Of a stretch of 64,000 nt of DNA, positions 17,706-25,439 are shown one piece after another; within the stretch, counting starts at the first letter, position 1; each line of letters opens with the position of its first letter. The translations under genes were made by a program, and so were the position numbers. Below the pieces are notes generated by a model, which was given only the letters and a program-made list of their open reading frames with translations, did not search any database and was not told the DNA's origin. The stretch is from VRUE01 sp040901495. GTDB lineage: Bacteria; Actinomycetota; Thermoleophilia; Solirubrobacterales; 70-9. Where the stretch lies: NCBI GenBank assembly GCA_040901495.1, contig JBBDYO010000074.1, positions 1 through 64,000 on the forward strand, read 5' to 3'.

Positions 17706-18955
17706 TTCTTCTTCGGGGTCACCGTACCCGGCGACACGCATAGCGTCTCGGTTTGGAGCCCACCGTGGCCGGGGATCGTGTAGCGCTTCGCTTTGCCGAT
17801 GAAACCGGGACGGGTGACGATCACGGTCACTCTCGATCCGGGCGCGAGGACCTCGCCAACCAGCCTGCTGCCGATCGTCAGGCCGCGCCTGCGGCTGTTC
17901 ACCGCCTCAGCCTCTCTGGCGATCGGGCAGCCTCGACCCTGGCAACGCAGCCTCACAATCATCCCTTTGACAAGCAGGCCACCGACTTTGAACGGCTCAA
18001 GGAAACCGACCGTTCGACCGAAGCGGGGCGAGAAGCCCGAGAGGGCAAAGATTTCGTTTTTGATCCGCGGGTAGGCGGCGTCGCGCCCGTCGCAGTTCTC
18101 ATCGACGCCGTTGCGCGGCTTGTCGCGCGCCTTTGGATTGATCTTCCGTTTGTCGTCGTCGCAGTCCTTACCGCCCAGGGCTTTAGCGTTGAAGCCGTCG
18201 CCGTCTTCATCCGGTAGGCGGCAACCGTCTTTCGCCCTGCCGAACGTGGTCGGGCATTTGTCGTCGGCCGAGCCCACCCCGTCCCCGTCCCCGTCCGGGC
18301 AACCGCGCGCGGGGCCCGCAACCGAGGGGCAGCCGTCGAGCGTGTCGGGAAACGCATCCGAGTCCGCGTTGTGGGGGGTGAATCGGAGTCGGACGCTGGT
18401 CGGGCCGCCGGGCGCGGTTTCCCGCTCGACCTGACTACACGGTTCTGCTTCATCGCACTGCACCAGCACCTGCACGAAGGCGACGGCGTTCGCCGGTATC
18501 TCGTGGCCGAAGACATAGCTCTCCGTGGGGCCGTTCAAGCCGTCGTTGCAGCCGGTTTCGTCGAGGTCGGAGAAGGCCGGGTTCGTCGTCGGCGCAATGT
18601 AGACCTTGTAGAAGAGGTCCCCGGGAGTCGTCTTCGTGACCTCCACGAACAGGTTGCCGGCAACCGCGGCGTTGAATCGGACCCAGGCGTCCTTGGCACC
18701 CCACCCGCCGCAGGCCAGGTATACCGCGGGGGAGGCAATCTCCGGCGCCTGCTCGGTGAAGGCGCTGGTGTCGAACTGCGCGGTCGTCTGGTCGAAGACG
18801 GCCGCGGAGGCATACGGGGCGTCGCCCAGCGTTTCGCCCGGCAGGTTGTCGAAGCTGGCCGTGGCCGAAACAGGCACAACGCAGGCGAGGACAGCCAGCG
18901 CCCCGGAGAGCGCCGCAAGCCGAATCGGACCCCCCTTTCGCGCTGCAAACCCCAT
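17696..18955 (-). CDS. Secreted protein with thrombospondin type 3 and MopE-like calcium-binding motifs
   Basis: 419 residues. N-terminal signal peptide (LAALSGALAVLACVVPVSATA). A roughly 150-residue beta-rich domain resembles the pre-peptidase/CBM-like domains of secreted proteins. TSP3-type repeats follow (NADSDAFPDTLDGCP, GCPDGDGDGVGSADDKCP), then a MopE-type Asp-rich motif (DEDGDGFNAKALGGKDCDDD...NGVDENCDG), which binds calcium in known families. The C-terminal part (about 300-419) has two further disulfide candidates and beta strands. Probably a calcium-stabilised envelope or extracellular protein; no catalytic site. A -10-like TATCAT is nine bases before the ATG. Confidence 0.8.
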   Translation of the reverse strand: MGFAARKGGPIRLAALSGALAVLACVVPVSATASFDNLPGETLGDAPYASAAVFDQTTAQFDTSAFTEQAPEIASPAVYLACGGWGAKDAWVRFNAAVAGNLFVEVTKTTPGDLFYKVYIAPTTNPAFSDLDETGCNDGLNGPTESYVFGHEIPANAVAFVQVLVQCDEAEPCSQVERETAPGGPTSVRLRFTPHNADSDAFPDTLDGCPSVAGPARGCPDGDGDGVGSADDKCPTTFGRAKDGCRLPDEDGDGFNAKALGGKDCDDDKRKINPKARDKPRNGVDENCDGRDAAYPRIKNEIFALSGFSPRFGRTVGFLEPFKVGGLLVKGMIVRLRCQGRGCPIAREAEAVNSRRRGLTIGSRLVGEVLAPGSRVTVIVTRPGFIGKAKRYTIPGHGGLQTETLCVSPGTVTPKKKCR

Positions 18956-19086
18956 TCCCAGTTGATGATAGGCGATCTCCAGCCAACCCCAATCGGGGTA
19001 GGGGAACCCGATACCCAGGGTCCCTGGCGAGCGACTACAGGCACGGCGACGCTTTGCACATCGGCACTAACCACGGAGGGAGCCCG

Positions 19087-20685
19087 ATGTCCGTCACCGC
19101 CCGAAAGGCCCTGATTGCCGCGACAACCCTGGTCGCAATCGCCCTTGCCATCCTGCCCACCCCGGCCGCAGCCGACGCCGGTTGTGACCGCTTCGCCTCG
19201 CCCACCGGGAGCAACGCCAACCCCGGAACCGAGGGAGCGCCCGTCCGCTCGATCGCCCGCCTGATCGAGATCACAGGCCCCGGCGAAGACGGGTGCCTGC
19301 CGCCCGGCTCCACGTTCGTCGAGCCGATCGGGACCTTCATCGTCGACAACGCCGGCGGCCAGGTCGGGGACCCGGTGAAGATCAGGACCGCCGACCCCGC
19401 CGGCTCACCGGCCGTCGTCAAAGGAGCGATGTGGCTGAAGGGTGGCGTCCACGACCTGACCTTCGAACGCGTCCGCTTCACCGACTCTCCTGGGAACAAC
19501 GACAGGGGGACGATGCTCGTGGTCCACGGCGACCGGATCACCTTCCGTTACACGGAGATGACCTTCCGGCGAGGCATCTGCCTGAACGCCGGGCACCGCA
19601 ACGGCTACGCCGCCGGCGATGCCTCGGGCACCGTCATCGCGGAGAGACTGGTGGTCGAACGCAGCCGCATCCACGACTGCGGCAATTCCCCCGAGATCAT
19701 CGAGTCCCTGCGCAACCCCGACCAGTCCGGCGTGCACGGCCTCTACCTCGTCAACGCTGTCGACGCCCGGATTCGCGACAACTACATCTACGACGTCGTC
19801 TCGCGGGGGCTGCAGTTCTGGCCCGATGTGGACAGCGCGGTGGTGGAACACAACGTCTTCGACGGCAACGGCTCGAACATCAACGTCGGCAGCTCCGCCG
19901 CTTACGGCCACTTCTCCGAGAACAACCGCTTCGAGGACAACATCGTCTCCGGCGCGGTGCTGCGCTCCGAATACGACCCGCCCTGGGGGCCGGGCGACAC
20001 CGAGAGCATCGTCGGCAACTTCCCCGTCGACGGCAGCACGCACGGCAACTCCTTCGCCGATAACTGCATCCACCAGAACGACCCATCCAAGGTCTACGGT
20101 GGCCAGGGCTACACCCACAGCGGCGACGTCTTCGGTGAGCCCGGCTACGTGAACGCCGCGGCGGCCGACTTCCGCCTGCGCGACGGGTCGCCATGCGCCG
20201 GCAAGGGCCCCCGCGGCGACGGCGTTCTCGACGTCCCGATCGAGCCGGTGCCGCCGGTGGGCGGCTCCCACGACACCTCAACCGGCTGTGAGCGCGGCGG
20301 CCTGCGGCTGCGCTTCGCGCGGCGCCCGACGACGCGCGGCGGCGACCGGTCGATCCGGTTCACACTGGTGTCCGGCGAGCGGGTAGAGGCGGCGATCGCG
20401 CTGAGCTGGACCGGCCCGCGCGGCACGCGCCGGCTCACACGGCGGCAGGTCGTGCTGCGTCCCGGCGCCAACCGGCTCAGCTTGGGAGTCCGCCGCGCAT
20501 CCCGCAGGGCCTCCGGGTACACGGTCGAGGCGGTGGCCGTCAACTCCGCCGGCGAGTGCGTCAGCTTGGGCTCGCGGGCGGCACGGGAGGGGCTACGCTC
20601 TCGCGGTGCTCGCGAAAGGCGACGAGATCAAGGGGTACCGAATCGAGCGCCTGCTGGGTCGGGGCGGGATGGGCGAGGTATATGA
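19087..20685 (+). CDS. Secreted right-handed beta-helix protein
   Basis: 532 residues from the ATG at 19087, which has a good GGAGGG site six bases upstream; this start gives a clean signal peptide (residues 1-29, ending AAADAG). Residues about 100-370 repeat strands such as VHDLTFERVRF, RIHDCGNS, ARIRDNYIYDVVSRGLQFW and AVVEHNVFDGNG, typical of pectate-lyase-like parallel beta-helices acting on polysaccharides. A C-terminal beta-sandwich with an Arg-rich tail follows. The reading frame runs 80 bases into the next gene, so the last 26 residues (Arg-rich) overlap the kinase start. Substrate unknown. Confidence 0.8.
   Translation: MSVTARKALIAATTLVAIALAILPTPAAADAGCDRFASPTGSNANPGTEGAPVRSIARLIEITGPGEDGCLPPGSTFVEPIGTFIVDNAGGQVGDPVKIRTADPAGSPAVVKGAMWLKGGVHDLTFERVRFTDSPGNNDRGTMLVVHGDRITFRYTEMTFRRGICLNAGHRNGYAAGDASGTVIAERLVVERSRIHDCGNSPEIIESLRNPDQSGVHGLYLVNAVDARIRDNYIYDVVSRGLQFWPDVDSAVVEHNVFDGNGSNINVGSSAAYGHFSENNRFEDNIVSGAVLRSEYDPPWGPGDTESIVGNFPVDGSTHGNSFADNCIHQNDPSKVYGGQGYTHSGDVFGEPGYVNAAAADFRLRDGSPCAGKGPRGDGVLDVPIEPVPPVGGSHDTSTGCERGGLRLRFARRPTTRGGDRSIRFTLVSGERVEAAIALSWTGPRGTRRLTRRQVVLRPGANRLSLGVRRASRRASGYTVEAVAVNSAGECVSLGSRAAREGLRSRGARERRRDQGVPNRAPAGSGRDGRGI
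20594..20599 (+). promoter_or_regulatory. -10 element of the second Ser/Thr kinase gene
   Basis: TACGCT, ending six bases before the GTG at 20606. It lies inside the 3' end of the beta-helix gene, which would give the kinase an internal leaderless promoter. Confidence 0.5.
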
Positions 20686-22498
20686 AGCGACCCAGCTCGA
20701 ACTAGGCCGGCGGGTTGCCTTCAAGGTCCTGCGCACCGGGCTGGTGGACGACGAAGGCCTGCGCAAACGGTTTCGCCGCGAGGGCCAGCTGCAGGCCACG
20801 ATCGAGCACCCGCACGTCGTCACGGTCTATGAGGCCGGCGAAATCGACGAAGGGCTCTTCCTGGCGATGCGCCTCGTCGAGGGGGTGACGCTGAAGCAGC
20901 TGATCGTCGCCGAAGAGCTTGACGCCGGCCGGGCGCTCGACATCCTCGCGCCGGTGGCCGAAGCCCTCGACGTGGCCCACGCCAAGGGGCTCGTCCACCG
21001 CGACGTGAAGCCGCAGAACATCCTCGTCGCCGAGGACGACCACCCCTTCCTGGCCGACTTCGGCCTGACCCGCGGCCGGGATCAGACGGCATTCACCCGC
21101 AGTGGCCAGATCGTCGGGACGATCGACTACGTCTCCCCCGAGCAGGTGCGCGGGGAGCCCGCCGGGTCGGCCAGCGACATCTACGCGCTGAGCGGGGTCC
21201 TGTACGAGTGCCTGACGGGGTCGGTGCCGTACGTCCTTCCCTCCGACGCCGCCGTTCTCTACGCGCACCTGAACGACAAGCCGCCCAGCATCCGCGCGGT
21301 CAGGGACGACCTGCCGGCCGGGCTCGATGCGGTGGTAGCCCAGGGAATGGCCAAGGAGCTCGAGGAGCGACCCAAAAGCGCGAGCGAGCTGATCGCGGCG
21401 GCGACAGCCGAGGTGGGCAGTGGGCCCGCCGCCGCGACCAGGCCTCCGCCACAGAGCGCGCTTGCCCATGGCGTCCGCCCCGCGCCCGGCGAGACCACGA
21501 TGGCGCCGGGCGCCGCGGCGGAGACCAGTGAGGGCGCCACGCCGACGCGGAAGATGCCGCCGGGAAGAGCAAGGGCACCCTGGCTGGGAGTCGCCGGGAT
21601 CGCCGTGCTCGGGGCCCTCGCCTTCGTCGGGGGCCGGGCGCTCGGCGGCGAGGAGGCGCCGGAATTGACGACATCGGTTTCGGGGGACGCCGTATCGCTC
21701 CGCGCGCCGAGCGGCTGGTCGGCCACCTCAAGCAGCGAACGGCCGGCGGTCCCGGGGCTCAGGCTGCGCGACGCCGTCGGGGTCGCCCCCACCCAACGCG
21801 ACGCGTCCGGGGCGATGGCGGGCATGACCGACGCGAGTGGGTCACGGCTCCTCCCCGCCCCGCTCGTCTCCCGCGTTGTGGGTGAGCTGCCGCAGCCCCT
21901 TCCCGTCACGCTGGGCGAGCTCGAGGCGCTGCGCTACCGCGACGTGACGCTGCGCGGGTTCGACCGGGACCTGACGCTGTACGCGGCCCCATCGACCGCC
22001 AGCGTCGCGACCGTCGCCTGCTACTCGGTGGCGGGGGCTCCCAACTTCGAAGCGACCTGCGAGTCGATCGCCCAGACGCTCGAACTGGTCCAAGGCCAGC
22101 CCTACCCGCTCGCCACCCCAACCGACGTCGAGCAGGCCCTCTCCCGAGCCGTGACCGACCTCAGCGGCGACCGCGAGGGTGGGCGGCAAGGGCTGGCGAA
22201 GGCGAAGACAGGTGGTGAGCAGGCAGCAGCAGCCGATCGTCTTGCCGACGCTTACGCGGCAGTCGCGCGGCGGCTGGGTCGCCTCGAGGTCGGCCCCGTG
22301 CTTGCCGGCCAAGTCGCCACCGCCCGCTCGGCGATCTCCGCGGCAGAGGCCGACTACCGCGCGATGGCGTCCAGCGCACAGTCCGGCAACGCCGAGGGCT
22401 TCGAGGCCGCCAAGCGCAGCGTCCGGGCCAGCGAGGCTCGGCTCGACAAGGCGCTGTCCTCGCTCGAGCGAGGCCGGGCGTCAAGCGACGCTCAGTGA
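20606..22498 (+). CDS. Transmembrane Ser/Thr protein kinase with large extracytoplasmic part
   Basis: 630 residues. Kinase domain about 8-270: GRGGMGEVY, K40, HRDVKPQN, ADFGLT and SPEQ, all intact. A Pro/Ala/Thr-rich linker and one membrane helix (about 330-350) follow. Outside are a roughly 150-residue alpha/beta domain (about 360-500, resembling LpqN/PsbP-like folds, with two cysteines) and a helical, probably coiled-coil C-terminus (about 510-625). It overlaps the FHA-HTH gene as GTGA, so the two are made together. The extracytoplasmic part is the likely sensor. Its kinase domain resembles that of the kinase at 14837, suggesting paralogues. Confidence 0.92.
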   Translation: MLAKGDEIKGYRIERLLGRGGMGEVYEATQLELGRRVAFKVLRTGLVDDEGLRKRFRREGQLQATIEHPHVVTVYEAGEIDEGLFLAMRLVEGVTLKQLIVAEELDAGRALDILAPVAEALDVAHAKGLVHRDVKPQNILVAEDDHPFLADFGLTRGRDQTAFTRSGQIVGTIDYVSPEQVRGEPAGSASDIYALSGVLYECLTGSVPYVLPSDAAVLYAHLNDKPPSIRAVRDDLPAGLDAVVAQGMAKELEERPKSASELIAAATAEVGSGPAAATRPPPQSALAHGVRPAPGETTMAPGAAAETSEGATPTRKMPPGRARAPWLGVAGIAVLGALAFVGGRALGGEEAPELTTSVSGDAVSLRAPSGWSATSSSERPAVPGLRLRDAVGVAPTQRDASGAMAGMTDASGSRLLPAPLVSRVVGELPQPLPVTLGELEALRYRDVTLRGFDRDLTLYAAPSTASVATVACYSVAGAPNFEATCESIAQTLELVQGQPYPLATPTDVEQALSRAVTDLSGDREGGRQGLAKAKTGGEQAAAADRLADAYAAVARRLGRLEVGPVLAGQVATARSAISAAEADYRAMASSAQSGNAEGFEAAKRSVRASEARLDKALSSLERGRASSDAQ

Positions 22499-23172
22499 GC
22501 CCTCCCGACCTGCACCGGTCGACGCCGGCCGAGCTGAAGGCGCGGATCGAAACCGAACGGCTCGGCGAGCCGTTCCTCCTGCTGCGGGACGCCGAGGGAA
22601 CGCAGCGGCTGGTCAAGCTGGGTGGAGTCGAGGGGTCGCTGTCGGTGGGACGCGACCCCGGGGCGGACATCGCGCTCGAGTGGGACGGTGAAGTCTCACG
22701 GCTGCACGCCCTGGTCGAGCGGGTCGGCAACGCGTGGACCATCGCCGACGACGGCCTCTCGCGCAACGGCACCTACGTCAACAGCGAACGGTTGGCCGGG
22801 AGGCGTCGCCTGCGAGCGGGCGACGTGATCGTGGCGGGTGCAACCGAGATCTCCTACCACGAGCCGGCGGCGACCGAGGTCGGTGAGACAGCAATGGCCG
22901 TCGAGGCGACGGTCGACGCCGATCTGTCGAAGACTCAGCGGCGGGTGCTCGCCGAGCTGTGCCGCCCGCTCCGCGACCAGGGCCCCTACGCCTCTCCCGC
23001 GACAAACCGCGAGATCGCGGACGCAATTCACCTCAGCGAGGTGGCGGTCAAGTCCCATCTGCGCACGCTCTTCGTCAAGTTCGCGCTCTCCGACCTCCCG
23101 CAGAACCGCAAGCGCGGCGCGCTCGCCGAGGCGACGCTCCGCTCGGGCCTGCTTTCAGACAGGGACTTCTGA
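22495..23172 (+). CDS. FHA-domain protein with C-terminal helix-turn-helix
   Basis: 225 residues, GTG start overlapping the kinase stop. The FHA domain (about 45-125) keeps the phosphothreonine-binding signature: GRDP in the first loop, SRLH in the second and LSRNGTYVN. The C-terminal region (about 140-215) reads as a winged-helix/LuxR-like DNA-binding unit (LSKTQRRVLAELC, then TNREIADAIHLSEVAVKSHLRTLFVKF). The likely role is a transcription factor that docks on, or is switched by, the kinase it is co-translated with. The order FHA then HTH is the reverse of the mycobacterial EmbR arrangement. Confidence 0.85.
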   Translation: MSPPDLHRSTPAELKARIETERLGEPFLLLRDAEGTQRLVKLGGVEGSLSVGRDPGADIALEWDGEVSRLHALVERVGNAWTIADDGLSRNGTYVNSERLAGRRRLRAGDVIVAGATEISYHEPAATEVGETAMAVEATVDADLSKTQRRVLAELCRPLRDQGPYASPATNREIADAIHLSEVAVKSHLRTLFVKFALSDLPQNRKRGALAEATLRSGLLSDRDF

Positions 23173-23178
23173 ACCGTC

Positions 23179-23208
23179 TTGACTGTGTCGCTCCAGGTCA
23201 GATAGTTT
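23179..23208 (+). promoter_or_regulatory. Sigma-70-type promoter of the FHA protease gene
   Basis: TTGACT (23179-23184) and TAGTTT (23203-23208) separated by 18 bases. Predicted transcription would begin about 20 bases before the start codon and include a GGGGAGAG ribosome binding site at 23224. This is the clearest -35/-10 pair in the window. Confidence 0.65.
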
Positions 23209-23235
23209 GCTCGAAATTCAACTGGGGAGAGCGCT

Positions 23236-25089
23236 CTGAGACTCGAAATCAGCAAGGGAAGCGGAACCGGCAAAACCATCGAGTCCGTGGGCGACCGTTT
23301 CGTCATCGGCCGCGACGAGGGAGCGGACCTCACCCTCGACGACGCTGAGGTCTCCCGCGAGCACGCGGCGCTCAAGCAGCTGCCCGGCGGCAAAGCGGAG
23401 ATCACCGACCTGGGGTCGCGCAACGGCACCTACGTCAACGGCGCGAAGATCTCGGGGCCGACCGTGCTCGAGGGTGGCGAGGAGATCAAGGTCGGAGAGA
23501 CGACGCTTGTCGCTTCCGGGCCTCCTGCTCCGCCCAGCAGTGGCGATACCCGTGGCGGCGACACCCAGGGCGGCGATACACAAGGCGGCGATACAGGTGC
23601 GACCAAGATCAGCGCCAGGCCTCCTCTCTTCGCGCTGAAGATTGGCTCGGGGGCAAACGCCGGAAAACAGGTCGAGCTCAGCGGCGACCGTTTCGTCATC
23701 GGCCGCGACGAGGGAGCGGACCTCACCCTCGACGACGCTGAGGTCTCCCGCGAGCACGCGGCGCTCAAGCAGCTGCCCGGCGGCAAAGCGGAGATCACCG
23801 ACCTGGGGTCGCGCAACGGCACCTACGTCAACGGCGCGAAGATCTCGGGGCCGACCGTGCTCGAGGGTGGCGAGGAGATCAAGGTCGGAGAGACGACGCT
23901 TGTCGCTTCCGGGCCGGGGGGAGACGCTGGGAAAACGCAGTTCTCGCCAAAACCCGCCGGCCAAGCCGCCAAGCCACCGCCGCCTCCTCCTCCGCCTCCC
24001 CCGGCCGCATCGAAAAAAGGTGGAAGTGGGCCCAAACCGGCGATCATCGCCGCGGCGGTCGGCGGCGGCGTGGTCCTGCTGCTGCTGGTGCTGGCGATCG
24101 CCGGTGTCTTCTCGGGCGACAGCAGCGACGAGCCTCTCGACGCTCAGGAGGTCGCCGAACACCTCGAACCCTCCACCTTGAAGGTGGTCGCACGCGATCA
24201 CGAAAGCGGAATCGTCGGCGGCGGCAGCGCCTGGGTCTATGACGCCGACGATGGGTTGATCGTCACGAACGCGCATGTGATCAACGGAGGCAGGCGTTTC
24301 CAGGCCGGCTTCGACTCGACAGCGCTGCATAACGCCAACGTCGTCGGGGTGGCCCCGTGCCAGGACATCGCCGTGTTGCGGATGCCCCCCGGCGGCCTGG
24401 CCACACTCGAGCGCGCCGAGCCTTCCGACGTGAAGCAGGGGGATTCCGTCTTTGCAGTCGGCTTCCCCGGGAACAGCACCAGCGACCTCGACTTCCTCAA
24501 AGCCGACTACCAGATCACCTCGGGGTCGCTCTCTGCCCTCGACACCCAGGTTCGAGAGGGCTTTGGCGACATATTCGACGACCCGAACAACAACGGGTCG
24601 ATCCTGCTGGCCGACATGCTCCAAACCGACGCGGCGATCAACCCCGGCAACTCGGGCGGCCCGCTGGTCAACGACAGGGCACTGCTGGTCGGCATGAACA
24701 CGGTCGGCGGCGGGGAAACCGAGGGCCAGGGTGGGGCGATCAGCCTTGACACCCTCAACGAGACCGTGCCAAAGCTTGCCGCCGGCGAATCGATCGGATG
24801 GGCAGGATTCGGCGTCGCCGCGCTCCCCACCGAACAGGGCGAATCTGGGGCGATGCTGGTCACCTCGGTGGTCAGGGACACCCCCGCCGATCAGGTCGGC
24901 CTCTTTGACCCCAACGTGGGGATCCTGGTCGAGTCGATCAACAACCAGACCGTCGATACCCAGCAGGGGTACTGCAACATCGTCGAGGACATCTCCCCCG
25001 GCGAGGATGTGAAGCTCGACCTCGTCGCGTTCGATTACGACGATGAAGAATTCTTTGAGATTCCGGACGTCACGATCACCTTCCCCTAG
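23236..25089 (+). CDS. Membrane-anchored HtrA-like serine protease with two N-terminal FHA domains
   Basis: 617 residues from a CTG at 23236. The in-frame GTG at 23287 would cut off the first FHA strand; there is no ATG, GTG or TTG between the in-frame stop at 23203 and 23287, while CTG has GGGGAGAG five bases upstream. FHA1 covers about 1-95 and FHA2 about 132-226 (both with GRDEGAD, SREHA and RNGTYVNG). They are joined by GGDT repeats and followed by a Pro-rich stretch, a membrane helix (268-290), a trypsin-like domain with H347, D377 and S473 (GNSGGP), and a PDZ-like C-terminus. FHAs inside and protease outside fit a phospho-regulated surface protease. Confidence 0.9.
   Translation: MRLEISKGSGTGKTIESVGDRFVIGRDEGADLTLDDAEVSREHAALKQLPGGKAEITDLGSRNGTYVNGAKISGPTVLEGGEEIKVGETTLVASGPPAPPSSGDTRGGDTQGGDTQGGDTGATKISARPPLFALKIGSGANAGKQVELSGDRFVIGRDEGADLTLDDAEVSREHAALKQLPGGKAEITDLGSRNGTYVNGAKISGPTVLEGGEEIKVGETTLVASGPGGDAGKTQFSPKPAGQAAKPPPPPPPPPPAASKKGGSGPKPAIIAAAVGGGVVLLLLVLAIAGVFSGDSSDEPLDAQEVAEHLEPSTLKVVARDHESGIVGGGSAWVYDADDGLIVTNAHVINGGRRFQAGFDSTALHNANVVGVAPCQDIAVLRMPPGGLATLERAEPSDVKQGDSVFAVGFPGNSTSDLDFLKADYQITSGSLSALDTQVREGFGDIFDDPNNNGSILLADMLQTDAAINPGNSGGPLVNDRALLVGMNTVGGGETEGQGGAISLDTLNETVPKLAAGESIGWAGFGVAALPTEQGESGAMLVTSVVRDTPADQVGLFDPNVGILVESINNQTVDTQQGYCNIVEDISPGEDVKLDLVAFDYDDEEFFEIPDVTITFP
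23290..23522 (+). repeat. Internal direct repeat, copy 1 (FHA1)
   Basis: 233 bases that I find identical, base for base, to 23683-23915, offset by 393 bases (131 codons). It codes for most of the first FHA domain. Sequence on either side differs, which points to gene conversion or a recent in-frame duplication. Confidence 0.9.
23542..23598 (+). repeat. 15-base tandem repeat coding for GGDT units
   Basis: Units of the form GGCGGCGAYACVC repeated nearly four times with small changes, in the linker between the two FHA domains. Encodes GDTRGGDTQGGDTQGGDTG. Confidence 0.8.
23683..23915 (+). repeat. Internal direct repeat, copy 2 (FHA2)
   Basis: Second copy of the 233-base repeat, identical to 23290-23522, coding for most of the second FHA domain. 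Confidence 0.9.
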
Positions 25090-25121
25090 GCCGCGACATA
25101 CCTGAGCCTGCGCGGCCCGGC

Positions 25122-25379
25122 CTAGCCGGGAGCGGAGACTCGGAGAAGGACACGGCGGCCGCAATGAAGGCGGGCGGAGCCGTCCTCAAAGCGGATCAGC
25201 CGCAGCGCCGAGGGGTGCTTGCAGCGCACGATGTGCGCGGAGCTGCCGGTCGCCGGTGCATTGGGGGAGACACCCGCTTTGCCCAGCCACGGCCCTGGGG
25301 CGGCGCTCGCCCCAGGGCCGTGGAGCGACAGTACAGCGACCGCCACTGCCGCGATGAGTAAGTGACAACGCATCCTCAT
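25122..25379 (-). CDS. Possible small secreted protein
   Basis: 85 residues from the ATG at 25379 (or 83 from 25373). The N-terminus looks like a signal peptide (MRMRCHLLIAAVAVAVLSLHG). The remainder has two cysteines 25 residues apart (RCKHPSALR...LHCGRRVLL) and a basic character. A TATAGG -10-like box is upstream on the minus strand, back-to-back with the esterase promoter. Against it: a 16-bp perfect palindrome sits inside the frame, and I recognise no family. If it is not a gene, the 350 bases from 25090 to 25439 hold only that palindrome and the esterase promoter. Confidence 0.45.
   Translation of the reverse strand: MRMRCHLLIAAVAVAVLSLHGPGASAAPGPWLGKAGVSPNAPATGSSAHIVRCKHPSALRLIRFEDGSARLHCGRRVLLRVSAPG
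25287..25323. repeat. Perfect 16-bp palindrome
   Basis: Arm CCACGGCCCTGGGGCG and its exact complement around GCGCT, between the FHA protease and esterase genes and inside the small predicted ORF. It could act as a transcription terminator or mRNA-stabilising hairpin for the protease gene, or be a short mobile palindrome. Confidence 0.7.
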
Positions 25380-25427
25380 GGCCCTATAAGTCGCGAGAGC
25401 CCAAAGCCTCTCCCCCCATCCATCCCA

Positions 25428-25433
25428 TAGCCT
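25428..25433 (+). promoter_or_regulatory. -10 element of the esterase gene
   Basis: TAGCCT, ending six bases before the GTG at 25440; leaderless spacing. Confidence 0.55.
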
Positions 25434-25439
25434 GCCGCC

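Noticed and set aside
17361..17783. 140-residue plus-strand ORF over the small Gly-rich membrane protein
   Set aside because: No signal or domain; the minus-strand frame is coupled to its upstream neighbour and has a clear membrane helix.
23542..23598. CRISPR-like repeat array
   Set aside because: The 15-base units are contiguous and code for GGDT in a protein linker; there are no spacers.
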